A stretch of DNA of 41,667 nucleotides from Stentor coeruleus (taxonomy: Eukaryota; Ciliophora; Heterotrichea; Heterotrichida; Stentoridae), in assembly GCA_001970955.1 (NCBI GenBank), contig MPUH01000651.1, positions 1 through 41,667 of the forward strand. Reading direction: 5' to 3'. Under the pieces are notes generated by a model, which made no database searches, had not been told where the DNA came from, and saw nothing but the letters and a program-made list of their open reading frames with translations. Below are positions 1 to 11,245 of the stretch, one piece after another (positions within the stretch are counted from its first letter, which is position 1; every line of letters begins with the position of its first letter). Made by a program: the position numbers and the translations under genes.

Positions 1-877
1 AAGTTTATAGTATGTTTTTGGTTATTAGTTTTTATTTCTCTTGTTGATTTCTATTATTTCTCTGTTAGTTTTTATTATTTCTTGTTTATCGTGAATTTTT
101 CTAAGTGTTTTTCAAATTCTTCATCCCATAAAACGATATGCGATAATAAAAAAGTTTAGTTATTTCATTCGAATATTTTTCTTTAACACATAAAATAATA
201 CAAATCTGTTTAAGCAACTTTTCAAGGATAATTTCCCTTCTAAACAAATTAATCATAATGAATTCCCTATTCCATTAGAAAAAATTTAATAACAAATATT
301 ACAAATTTATAAATAAACCTCATCATCCTTATGAATAAACTATTTCCTTGTATTTTTCAAAAGCCAAACTAAGCCAATAAACTTTTTAGTCTAGCTTCCT
401 TAAAATCTCTTAGATTCCCTTAAAATGTTATCTTTTATTCTAAATCTTTTCAATAGTAAGGAATTTAAAAATATTGTTTCAAAACAACTATCTAATCATT
501 GATTCACTTCAATAATATTTTATGCTTATATCCACACTTCAAATATATTAAAAACTTATGTTATATTTTCAGGGTAAATTCAAATAATCTTGAGCCAGTC
601 TCACAATTACTAAACCCAAAAGGGAAAAATGGTATTCTAAAATGAACTTTCAGTGCTTGAAAACTTAAGAAATAATAAAACCATTTGACATTGTTTAGAA
701 TTTTACTAGAAAAGCTTTATTAGTAAAATATTTCCATTTAATTCATATTACGTCAATTTTTTCAGTATTTTTTTCTGAATATGGCATTATTTTTACTAAT
801 CAATCATCTTAAGTAATATATCTCCTATATTAGAATACAGTTTTTCATATGCTTAGAATGTTATTTAATAGATTAAT
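1..877. other. Left-edge AT-rich stretch without a recognised gene
   Basis: No frame here gives a convincing protein with an ATG start. Short open stretches exist on both strands, such as about 50 codons on the minus strand around 590-740, but I recognise none of them. The part nearest 877 is the 3' flank of the small minus-strand gene that follows. No tRNA-like, telomeric or tandem repeat sequence was seen. Confidence 0.5.
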
Positions 878-1078
878 TTATTGAATCATCGGAGATCTTA
901 TTGTGTCTTCTTGACTTGCTTCTCTAACAACAAAAAGTCTTAGTCGATTTTTAGGATGGCTCTTGGGAATCACCACAGGAAGATTTAAAGACCTTATTTT
1001 TGGTCTTTGAATAGTCATTACTTCAGGCCCAATAGCAGTGTTTTCTTCAGGTTTTGTTTTACTTATACAGGAACCCAT
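878..1078 (-). CDS. Small protein with N-terminal myristoylation/palmitoylation motif
   Basis: A 66-residue reading frame starts at the ATG at 1076-1078 and ends in TAA. The frame stays open a little upstream, but only to a TTG codon, so the ATG is the natural start. The protein begins MGSCISK. Gly2 with Ser6 and Lys7 fits the N-myristoyltransferase consensus, and Cys4 is a likely palmitoylation site, so membrane anchoring is expected. The rest is polar and basic (for example RPKIRSLNLPVVIPKSHPK) with no membrane segment and no domain I recognise. It lies downstream of the large coiled-coil gene on the same strand, about 500 nt from that gene's stop. Its function is unknown. The short length means it could be a chance frame, but the acylation signal makes a real gene fairly likely. 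Confidence 0.5.
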   Translation of the reverse strand: MGSCISKTKPEENTAIGPEVMTIQRPKIRSLNLPVVIPKSHPKNRLRLFVVREASQEDTIRSPMIQ

Positions 1079-1578
1079 TTCAATTTTATTTCCATAATAG
1101 TCCAAAATATAAAAGAATTAGAATGGCGATTATCATATGATAGCTGTTTCCTTAAAAAAAAATACGTTTTGGATTAAGTTTTATTATAATATTTGATTTT
1201 TGGGAAATTTAATCTTTAGACAGAATTACAAAAAACGTATATTAGTTATGCATTTTGATTAAGAAATTAATGTTACCTTTATTCTAAGTATATACATGAA
1301 ATTACAAAATTTCCAAAACGCATTTTACAGTCTCTCTTAAATACAATTATTCATTCTTAATCAAAAAAACTTTTGCATGCTAGTTTATGATCTATCCCTT
1401 TTTCTAATAATCTTCTTTCCTGTTAATAAATTCCACAAACAAATTGAATTCTCATATAAATCCTTTAAGTATCTAAAAATTCTTGAATATTATATCACAT
1501 CACTGCAACAAAAAATAGAAAAAATTCTTAGTCATATATACGAACACAAATATACCCAAGTAGTTTTAAATTAATAAT
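1079..1578. other. Intergenic stretch with one doubtful small ORF
   Basis: This is the 5' flank of the small acylated protein and the 3' flank of the coiled-coil gene. A plus-strand ORF of 65 codons starts with ATG at 1377 and stops at 1574, four bases before the coiled-coil stop codon. It has a hydrophobic start and a lysine-rich end, but no recognisable domain, so I do not call it a gene. Confidence 0.4.
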
Positions 1579-4500
1579 CTATTCTACTTTAATGAGATCT
1601 ATCGCATCCTGAGCTTTATCACTTATATTCTCCATAATCTCCTTAGTCACATAATTTGTCTTAACCAAACTGTCAATTTTATCTTGTAAATACTCAACAC
1701 GTGTTTTTAACAAATTTATTATATCATCTTTATCCATCCCTTCATTAATCAAATTTCCTCTACCCATCTTATCAAAACTCAAACTTTCAATAATCACTTT
1801 AGTCCTTTCTTGAAACCCAGAAATGAATTTTTTCTTAAATTTCATATGATCATTAAACAAATTCTGTATTTTTTCTTCTTTAACATTAAGATGTTTTTCT
1901 ATAAACTGGAGTTTTTTATTAACATCTCTGAAAACTTTTTCAACATTTTCAGAGTATTTTTTAGTATTTGATTCAAGAAGGTTGTTTTTGTTTCTAATTC
2001 TATTAAACCTTGATTCAAGTTCATGATTTTTATTTTCCAGTTCAGTTATTAAATCGTTTTGGTATTTGATTTTAGATAATAAATTGCCTTCTTTTTCAGT
2101 TATGATGATTTCTGATTTACTTGAATAAAGGTCTTCATTTGATTTGTTTTGCCCTGATTTTTCTTGNAAATTGCCTTCTTTTTCAGTTATGATGATTTCT
2201 GATTTACTTGAATAAAGGTCTTCATTTGATTTGTTTTGCCCTGATTTTTCTTGAAGTTCTTCTAAAGCTTGTGTGAGTATTATTATATGAGACTGAGCTT
2301 CTTCTAAACTTTCAGGTATTTTTTCTGTTAATAAAGGTTTTTGGGTTTTCGGGGTTATTTTTATATCTTGGCTTGGAGGTTTTATTGACTCATCATATTT
2401 ATTTGGAGAGTTTCTAGTTGGGGAGTCTGTAGCTTGGTTGATTTTTTTCAGTTTTTGCTTGTCGTTTGAGTGTTTTTGGAACTCTTTAGATTCTTCTGAC
2501 ATAGGGTTTTCTAGATGGCTTTGAGGTTTTATATATGAGTTTTCATGATATTTGGCTTTTTCTGTAAGTTCATCAATTATTTGGCGTTGCTGATCAAGTT
2601 TTTCATTGGCTTCTAGAAGTTTGGCTAAAATTTCAGGGTAGTCGCTTTTCTCGTTTAACTGTTTTTGTAGTTCTTCAATTATCAGATCTTGTTTTATAAA
2701 GTCTTTTTCAGTCTCTTTTTTCTTAGATTCAATGTCTTTGTTTGTAGGAGACAGTTGAGATTTAGCTTCTAATTGTGGTATACGAGAAAATCCTAAAGGA
2801 CGTTGATTTGGGTCTACTGTTTTAATGCGGCATTCAAGAACTTCAGGAGATTCAGGAGGGAGTAAATGAGCCACTTGTCTAAGTTTTTCTCTTAAATAAT
2901 CAAGTTCTGCTGATTGGCTTTCTTGTTTGGATTTCGATTGATTTAATTCATTTGTTAGTATTGGAATCTGGTCTAAATCTTTTATTTGCTCTTGTAAATA
3001 GTTTATATATTCTTCGTTTTCTGATATTTTCTTGTGTAGTGCTTCAACTTTTTCTTTAGTCATACTTTCATATCCTAGGTTTTCTATACTATCAGGGGAT
3101 ATTTTTTCTTTATGAGGAATAAGATTTTCTGGATTTTTTATATTAAGACCCTGCCCTGGTTCAGAACTTTTTATTAAGGCTTGATGGGTTTTAAGAGCTT
3201 TTTCAAGATCCATAATTTTTTCTTCAAGTTGATCATTACGTTTTTTATCAGAATTCCCAGATTGCTGAAGTTCTTGAATTTTTTCTTCAAGTTGGTCATT
3301 ACGTTTTTTATCAGAATTCTCAGATTGCTGAAGTTCTTGAATTTTCTGCTCAAGGGTTTTATTATTGGATTTTTGATTGTCTATAGTTTTCTTAAGATTT
3401 CTGATGTTCATTTCAAACTGTTCATTTCTAGAATCGACTTTGATTTCGTATTCCTCATATTTTCTCGTCAAGTCTTCATTTTCTGCTATTTTTAGTTCCA
3501 GCTCACTTCTAATATTTCCTAATTCTTTTTCATACTCTTGAATCTGATCTTGTGCTTTTATTAGTTGATTTTTGATATATTCAATTTCCTCATCTAAAGC
3601 TTTTTTGTTTTCAGTTGTATTTTCTAGCTCGTTTTTTATGTTGGTAAATTGATGATCTAAAGATATTTTCTCTTCAATTACCTTTTCATATTGCTCTTTG
3701 ATATTTTCCATCTCAAAAGCCAGGATTTTATTTTTTTTAGTTTCATATTCAAACTCTTTTGTAATACTATCAACTTTAGCGACCAGAACTTTCTTTTGTT
3801 TAGTTTCATTTTCAAGCTCTTTTGTAATGCTATCCACCTTAGCGACTAAAACTTTTTTTTGTTTAGTTTCATTTTCAAGATCTTTTGTAATACTATCCAC
3901 CTTGGTGACTAGAACTTTCTTTTGTTTATCTTCATTTTCAAGTTCTTTTGTAATACTATCCACTTTAAAAACTAGAATATTCTTTTGTTCAATTTCATTT
4001 TCAAGTTCTTTTGTAATATTATCNAGAATATTCTTTTGTTCAATTTCATTTTCAAGTTCTTTTGTAATATTATCCACTTTAAAAACTAGAATATTCTTTT
4101 GTTCTGCTTCATTTTCAAGTTCTTTTGTAATATTATCAATTTTAGCGACTAGAATATTCTTTTGTTCTACTTCATTTTCAAGTTCTTCTGTAATATTATC
4201 AATCTTAGCGACTAAATCTTTCTTTTGTTTAGTTTCATTTTCAAGTTCTTTTGTAATGCTATCCACCNTGCTTCATTTTCAAGTTCTTTTGTAATATTAT
4301 CCACCTTAGCGACTAGAATATTCTTTTGTTCTACTTCATTTTCAAGTTCTTCTGTAATATTATCAATCTTAGCGACTAAATCTTTCTTTTGTTTAATTTC
4401 ATTTTCAAGTTCTTTTGTAATGCTATCCACCTTAGCGACTAAAACTTTCTTTTGTTTAATTTCATTTTCAAGTTCTTTTGTAATACTATCCACCTTAGCG

Positions 4501-7500
4501 ACTAAAACTTTCTTTTGTTTAGTTTCATTTTCAAGTTCTTTTGTAATACTATCCACTTTGATGATTAGAGTTTTCTTTTGTTTAGTTTCATTTTCAAGTT
4601 CTTTTGTTATACTATCCACCTTGGTGATTAAAGTTTTCTTTTGTTTAGTTTCACTTTCAAGTTCTTTTGTAATACTATCCACCTTTAAAACTAGAATATT
4701 CTTTTGTTCAATTTCATTTTCAAGTTCTTTTGTAATATTATCAACCTTTAAAACTAGAATATTCTTTTGTTCTACTTCATTTTCAAGTTCTTCTGTAATA
4801 CTATCCACCTTAGCGACTAAAGCATTCTTTTGTTCTACTTTATTTTCAAGTTCTTCTGTTATATTATCCACCTTGGCGACTAAAGCATTCTTTTGTTTAG
4901 CTTCATTTTCAAACTCTTTTGTAATGTTATCCAATTTGGAGATTAGAACTTTCTTTTGTTTAACTTCATTTTCAAACTCTTTTGTAATGCTGTCTAACTT
5001 GGAGACTAAAACTTTCTTTTGTCTAGCTTCATTTTCAAGCTCTTTTGTAATGTTATCCACCTTAAAAACTAGAATTTTATTTTGTTTAGCCTCACTTTCA
5101 AGCTGGCTATTCATGTTTTCTACTTTAAACATCAATTTTTTATTTTCCTCAATTTCATTTTCTAGCTGATTTTTCATATTTTCCACTTCAAGACTCAAGC
5201 ATTTATTCTCTTCAACTTCATTTTCCATTTGAAGGGTTAATTTTTCCTTCTCTTCAACTACTTTTTCCAACATATCTTTAATATTCTCAATTTCAAGACT
5301 TAAAACACCCTTCTCCTCAACTTCATTTTCCAACTTTTCTCTAATTTTTTCTATTTCAAGTCCTAAAACACCCTTTTCCTCAACCTCATTTTCCAACTTT
5401 TCTCTAATTTTCTCTATTTCAAAACCTAAAACCATCTTCTCTTTAACCTCATTTTCTAACTTTTCTCTAATTTTCTCTATTTCAAGATCTAAACCCTCAA
5501 CTTCCTTCTCCATATTATCTTTAATTCTCTCTATTTCAAGACCCAAAGTAATTTTTTCCTCAGCTTCTTTTTCTAACTGATTTTCTAAAACTTCAATTTT
5601 TAACTCCAACTTTTTTTTCTCTTCATCCCCTTCTTCTATCAATTTTGTCATTTTATCTTTATCCAAAAATAATTTCTTACATTCAGCTTTTTCTTTATCA
5701 ATATCATTTTTTAGATCATGTATTGTAATAACCATATCATTTTTATTAGTCTTTAAAGCTTGTAGTTCTTTAATCAAAGCTTCGTTTTCAGCTTTTAATT
5801 TGTTGATATCTGAATTCAATTGCTGGATATTTTTTTGTTCTTTTTTTATAGTATTTTCTAATAGACCATTTGCTTCGATGAGCATTTCAAGTTTTTCTAA
5901 TGAACTTTTATTAGAGCTCAGTTCTCCAACTAAATGTGTGACCTGAGAATGTGTATCTTTTAATTCAGCTTCGAGGTTTTCATTAGCCACAACGGTTTGT
6001 TGAAGCTTTTCAGTTAAGTCTCTAATGATTTCCCAGCATTTAGCAGGTATCATCTCATTAGGCATATCCTTCAACTCATCCAAACTTTTAACCGGTGACG
6101 ATTCTTTGCTTTTTACAGGGCTTTCAGGATTTTTTTCATTCCTAACTTTCTTATCAAGTAAACTCACTAATGATTTTTGCAGTATCTCCTGTAATTTCTC
6201 AAGTTCATTATTTTTATTGCATATCTGTTGCTTTAGATTTTGTATAACAATTTCTTGTTCTTGGCTTTTATTTATAGCCGCATTATTTATTTCTTCAATA
6301 TTTTTCTCTAACCCAAAGACTTTATTTTCTAAATTTTCTTTTTCATCAATCTCATTTTTAAGTTTGTTTTCTATATCAACTATAGTCTCTTCATGACAAA
6401 ATATCTGAGATTTTATATCATCAAGATTTTCCTCAAGACATTCAGCATATGATACATAGTCTTTAATTTTCTCAGTTAATTCTTCTATGATTTCTAAATA
6501 TTTCATTGCTGATTTGTCTTGTAAAAAACCTTCAAGGTTTTCATTTAAAGCTTTAAGTCTTTCTAAATCCCCTTTATTGTCTTTGTATTCTTTACTAAAC
6601 TTTTGTGATTTTTCTTTTTCTGGCTTTTCTAATAGGTCTTTTAAGGATTTTTGGAATATTTCTTGCAGTTTATCGATTTCTTGGCATTTTATTCCTATTT
6701 GTTGCCTTAATACTATATTTGCATCTTCAAACTGCTTTGATTCATTGACAAGTTTTTCTAGAGACTCAATTTCTTGCTCTTGGGCCTTAATTTGGCTTGT
6801 AAGATTTTTAATTTCCTGGTCCTGTTCTATTGTTTTAGATGAAATTTCTTGAAGTTTTTCTTGGCTTTGAATAAGTTCTAAGGATTGTTTTTCTAGTTTA
6901 ATTGTCAAAATATTTTTGTCATCTTCAATTTTTTTATTTATTGAGTTCAATGCTTTTATTAGTTCATTTAAGTTTGATGCTTCTTTTTTAAGAATTTCAG
7001 CTTCTTCGCCGAGTTTTGCAGAATTACGAGCTTTCGCTTCTATGCTTTGAAGTTCTTGTTTTAATGATTGCTTTTCTTCTTTGGCTGAGTTTATTTCTTC
7101 TATTAGACTATCGCATTTATCTTTGAGGATTTGCTCTGCTTTTTCTGATTTCTCAGCTATGTCTTTAGATTTCTCAAGTTCAGACTTCATAATTTCTATT
7201 AGCTCTTCACTATTTTCAAGCTTTTCTTCTAGAGTTTTGATAGTTTGTATTGAACAATCTAATTCATCTTTAATCCTTTGAGCTTTTTCTATTTTAAAAC
7301 TATGTTCATTTTCTATCTTAGCGAGTTTATCTTTAATTTCCTTCTTCTCCATCATTACCTGATCCATTTTTTCCATTAATATCGAGTTCTCTTCAGCCAT
7401 TTCTTTAAACTTCTCACTGACCAAACTTTCATTCTCTATATTCTCTCTGCTTTTTTCTTGTATTTCTTTTAAGACTTCAGTCATTTTTTCAAGTCTGTTA

Positions 7501-8360
7501 GATTCTTCATCTAAAGCTTTTGTTCTTTCCATAACCCCAGAAAACTTCTTTTCACACATTTTAACTGATTCTTCAACTTTTCTTTGTAAAGTCTGTTTAA
7601 TTCTAGCTAATTCTTCAATATTATCCTCATCATTTTTATCATTAATTTTCCCTAAAGATTCAATAACCGTGTTTTTCTGTTGCGACATAACTTCCATCTG
7701 TCTTTTTTCATCTTGTAATTTAAAAATCTGTTCTTCATAATTTTTCTTAGTCTCTTCAAGCGAAGATATTATATCAAAAAGTTCAGTAACGTCTTTTTGC
7801 TGTTTAAGCTGTCTAGACAACTGAGCGATTTCCTGTCTTTTATTATAATTATCAGTCATAAGCATTTGATGCTGTGTCTCAACTGCTTTTAAAGTTTCCC
7901 TTAACTCCTCAACTTCATTGATGAGGTTTGAATTAAGGCGATTTTTTTCTTTGCAAGTCTCGCATGCTAAATCGAAATCCTGTCCTGAAACACGTCCTTT
8001 ACCTATTTTCCTTTTGAGTAAGTTTATATATTCTTGCATATAGACGATTTCATTTTCATATGTAGCTTTGTTACGTTCGATAATCGATTCTAAAGTTTTA
8101 ATTTTTTCAAAGCAACGTTTACGGAACTCATAGACATCGTTTATTTCTGTAGAAAGCTCTTGCATACCTGTTGAATATCCTGAGCTTAGGAATTTACTTG
8201 GGGATTTAAAGGTTTGTTGACTTTTAGATAAAGATCCCTGCTCAGAAAAGTCAAAACTTTTCCTTATGTTAGCTTTTTTGTTTTGAATGTTTGGAGATTG
8301 AGATACTGGCATGAGGGACTTTGGTGAATGAACCTGGCCTATATTATGAGACTTGTTCAT
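1579..8360 (-). CDS. Giant coiled-coil protein with 21-residue repeat array
   Basis: The gene runs from ATG at 8358-8360 to TAG at 1579-1581. Removing the three duplicated assembly overlaps (N at 4267, 4024 and 2167) leaves exactly 2,159 codons in one frame, about 2,158 residues. Residues 1-80 are basic, Ser-rich and probably disordered. Almost everything after that is heptad-patterned coiled coil rich in Glu, Lys, Leu and Asn. The middle contains degenerate and then near-identical 21-residue (three-heptad) units of the type VDSITKELENETKQKKVLVAK minus variations. A Pro/Ser-rich break follows, then more coiled coil. I recognise no motor, kinase or membrane domain. This layout suits a cytoskeletal, basal-body or cortical fibre protein, but that is inference. 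The frame stays open about 45 codons above the ATG without another ATG, so the start is reasonably firm. Confidence 0.85.
2081..2253. repeat. Assembly overlap around N at 2167 (86-nt copies)
   Basis: Bases 2081-2166 and 2168-2253 are the same sequence on either side of one N. The extra 87 nt are in frame and add 29 false residues to the coiled-coil protein. Confidence 0.95.
3974..4074. repeat. Assembly overlap around N at 4024 (50-nt copies)
   Basis: Bases 3974-4023 and 4025-4074 are identical. The extra 51 nt are in frame inside the repeat array. The copy length is not a multiple of the 63-nt unit, which argues for an unmerged contig overlap and not an additional repeat unit. Confidence 0.9.
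4101..4433. repeat. Assembly overlap around N at 4267 (166-nt copies)
   Basis: Bases 4101-4266 and 4268-4433 match over 166 nt apart from a few substitutions. The added 167 nt shift the frame and artificially split the coiled-coil gene in two. The few mismatches suggest the two contig ends came from different alleles or macronuclear variants. Confidence 0.85.
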
Positions 8361-8914
8361 TGGATTATAATGGCTTTGGAAAATTAGATTTAGAAAGGTG
8401 GAAGGAGGAGGAAGGGATTTTTTTGGAATTTCGGAAGGTGTGAAATACTTGGAAGAAATTTTTGCGGAGGTTTTTTGGGTGTTAGTTTTTTAAATTTTTT
8501 ATATTTTGATGGTGACTTGGAGTTTTTATGAATTTTTTAGGCTTATTTAAACTATTTTTGTATAGAAAAAGTTTGGTTTTTTTGAAAAAAGGTTGATGTA
8601 TTGAGATGATGATTTTATTTGCCTGACTTTTTAAACTGCTTTTATTTGTAATTCTCTATTTTGTATATGAGATATTATGTTTTATATATTTTGCATCTGT
8701 CTTACAAACTAATTAAAATAAATCATAATCTTCCTAATAACCACACTTTAAAAAACCCACAAAATCACTACGTAATAAAAACGCGAGCATATAAAAATTA
8801 AAAAAATCATAACTTTAACTGTAAATTTATCACATTTATATACCAAAATTATACAAATTTCTTTAACTCAATCCTATAAAATTCTAAATAAATCCTCACT
8901 GTTTTTTATTAAGT
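8361..8914. other. Intergenic 5' flank of the coiled-coil gene
   Basis: The half nearest 8361 is G/T-rich on the plus strand, so A/C-rich and G-poor in the direction of the coiled-coil gene. The half nearest 8914 is A/C-rich on the plus strand and forms the 3' flank of the carboxypeptidase gene. No further gene is visible. Confidence 0.6.
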
Positions 8915-11245
8915 TCAGTTAGAATACTTTACATTAGATATTTTTTTTAAGTTGGGTAAATGCTTACTGCGCCAAAGTCTTCCAAGTGAAGAGACATCTT
9001 CAGAAATTATACTCCTATTAGCCAAATTCATCCCTTTATTCAGCCTAGATTTCCCATTTCTAAATATATCAAGTGGTGAAACAGTTTTATTTTCTTCAGT
9101 CTTCACAGTTTGCGTAGCTTGATCCCTAACTTTTTTCCCATTAGCATTCACATAAACAGCAGTAGCTGATTTCATAGCAACATTATCTTTACTAAGTTTT
9201 CTTGGTTTACCTGTACATGCATGACCAAGTGCTAAATATTCTCCACACAAATTGCATTTACCTTTTCTTGGTACAGAAAGAGCTTTATTAGAATGTTCTC
9301 TATTATTTGATATAGGCCGAACTCTTTGATTTAAGTCTCTGAGTTGTTTTTTTCTCATTTCAAGAACTTTATAACTTGATGTGATTTTTATTATTGAATC
9401 TAATTCTCGACCTTCAAAATTGTCTTCTGATGGATCAGAATCACTTCCTGATGAGTCTTCCCCTGAGTCTAAAAGAAGTTGTTTGTTTTCTAAGAGTTCT
9501 TCTAGGATTTTATTTTTATTGAAAAGTTGAGGGGATTGTAATGAGTTGTTTTGATCAGAAGAAACTTGACATGTGATGTCTACATTGTTATAAACAAGAA
9601 GAGCTAGGGCGATTTGTTTACCCATTTCTTTAAGATCTAAAGTGCTATAATGTCTATCTTTAAATACTCCCTATATATATTTTACATAATCTCCTCCGCA
9701 AAATGAAGATTCTAAAGTATATACTAAAGGTATTCTAGTTTCTTTAAACAAAGTTATCCTCATTGTAGCTTCTTTTGATTTCTGCATCCTAAAACTACAA
9801 CTTTTATAATAAAAATAAGGCGAAATCTTAGCCAAAATAAAAGGCAGAGCCCTAGTAGTTTCTGGCTCATCAGGTAGATTACACCCATACATGAATATGT
9901 TTTTTTTCTTTGAATGACCATGAAAGTCGCATATAAACTCAACATTTCTTTCTTTGCAAAAGCTTTTGATGATTTTTTTCGCTGCATAAACAGTTGGGTG
10001 TAAAATCTTAGATGGGGTTTTCCAGATTCTATTTAAATCACACCCAGCAAGTCCACAACGATAATTCCCATAATAAACTCCATCTGGATTCATCATTGGA
10101 ATTACTTTAAACACGTATTTTTCCCTTAAAATCTTAGCTTCAACAGCATTTGATACTAAAAATTCAATCATCCCTTTTATCATCCATGATGCTACAGTTT
10201 CGCCAGGGTGTACCCTGGCTGTCAAAACAGCACCTTTTCTTTTTTTAATATCCTCAACTCCTCCTGGTCCTGTTATAGTCAAAATATCACATCTTTTTTC
10301 AGCAATTGTTAAACATAAAGTTTTTCTATTAACAATATCAGGATATGTATTTTCCCAAAAGTCCATATCTTTAAGCATTTCACTATATGTATAAGGATAA
10401 CTATAAGCAAAAGATACACAGTCATTATCATATAAAAACTCATAAGTAAATGTTAAAGTATAAAACTTGTCACCTTTTGATGATCTTGTTATATTGTTAA
10501 CATAATATTTTATATCTTTTCCATCACGATGCCATCCTGTGTTTGTATCTTTAATTTTTTTCTCTGAGTAAACTAAAATTTTCATTCCATAGTTAAAAAG
10601 TGAATCTTTTTTTGTGAAATTTAGTATGTTGAATTTGATTGAAGACTTTGTTTGATTTAGAACTTTGAAGTAAAACCATTGGGTATGACCTTTTGTGTTG
10701 ATATCATTTTGCATCATAAGATCGTATTCATCGTTAGATTTTTTTATTGCTAAGCCAAGGTTACCACTTTCAAAGCGACTTTCAAAAACTAAAGAATCGA
10801 TTTTATTATCAGTTAACTTTTTTGTGTTGAAACGGGGAAGAGTTGATAAGTTATCTAGTTTGACTTTTTTGCTTAGAGAAGGAATTCCTCGTTGTAGAGG
10901 CTCTTTGGAGTATACGATGTTAGTTCCTTCACAAAATGCAGCCAAGTTAACGTTAGGATCAGGACTTGAGTTTATAAACGAGTTATTAGAAATTGATGAT
11001 GCTTTTTTACCTTCTTCAATATTCAATAACAAAGAATCCCTGTTAACATTGCATTTTAGTTCATACTTTCTAAGCGTTTCCTTATACTTATTCTTTGGGA
11101 CCAAAGGGATAGGAGGGGGAATATGCTTGTAAAGTTCATTTAAATCAGGCTCTTCAAGGTATGAAAATACAGGAGGATCCTCGGACTCAATAAAAGTTGC
11201 ACTATCATCGCTACTCATTATAAGTTTTAAATATGTTAAATACAT
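8915..11245 (-). CDS. Cytosolic carboxypeptidase (CCP/AGBL, M14 tubulin deglutamylase type)
   Basis: There are two exons, 11245-9686 and 9670-8915, joined across a 15-nt intron, giving about 771 residues and a TGA stop. The N-terminal CCP beta-sandwich domain includes a GNLGLA...HTQWFYFKV stretch. The M14 zinc peptidase follows: HPGET supplies the first zinc His and Glu, NPDGVYYGNYRCGLAGCDLNR-type segments hold substrate-binding Asn and Arg, FHGHSKKKNIFMYG supplies the third zinc ligand, and TLESSFCG carries the catalytic Glu. Splicing continues this as CGGDYGVFKDRHYSTLDLKE, as in other CCPs. A roughly 220-residue tail is acidic, then has a CX2CX7HXC cluster. The family removes glutamates from tubulin, mostly in cilia and basal bodies. 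FHGHSKKKN resembles the AGBL2/3 group, but the subtype is uncertain. An ATG at 11216-11218 (MSSDD) is an alternative and perhaps better start. Confidence 0.92.
9671..9685 (-). other. 15-nt GT...AG spliceosomal intron
   Basis: In the transcript direction the sequence is GTAAAATATATATAG, in phase 0. Unspliced it ends the frame at its own final TAG. Removing it joins ...FCGGDY to GVFKDRHYS... and restores the conserved end of the peptidase fold. The 15-nt length and AT-only core match the introns reported for Stentor. Confidence 0.92.

Larger units (their letters stand above)
3712..5060 (-). repeat. 63-nt tandem array coding 21-residue coiled-coil units
   Basis: Units have a 63-nt period and encode the pattern [VIL]D-[NS]-ITKELENE-x-x-QK-[KN]-x-L-[VI]-x-K. 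After removing the two assembly overlaps inside the array (167 and 51 nt), 1,131 nt remain, or 18 units. More diverged units of the same length, such as IEKIREKLENEVEEKGVLGLE-like ones, continue upstream to about 5540. Copy number is uncertain because two of the eight unresolved joins fall inside the array. Confidence 0.9.

Noticed and set aside
1377..1574. 65-codon plus-strand ORF beside the coiled-coil stop codon
   Set aside because: It has an ATG but no domain, low-complexity composition and no upstream room; not enough to call a gene.
3181..5169. Long plus-strand ORFs with repeated SSSFVILSTLATKTFFCL-like units
   Set aside because: They are the reverse-strand reading of the coiled-coil repeat array and simply mirror its 63-nt period.
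8915..9625. Independent gene beginning MGKQIALALLVYNN
   Set aside because: It is the second exon of the carboxypeptidase; the sequence continues the conserved end of the peptidase fold across a 15-nt intron.
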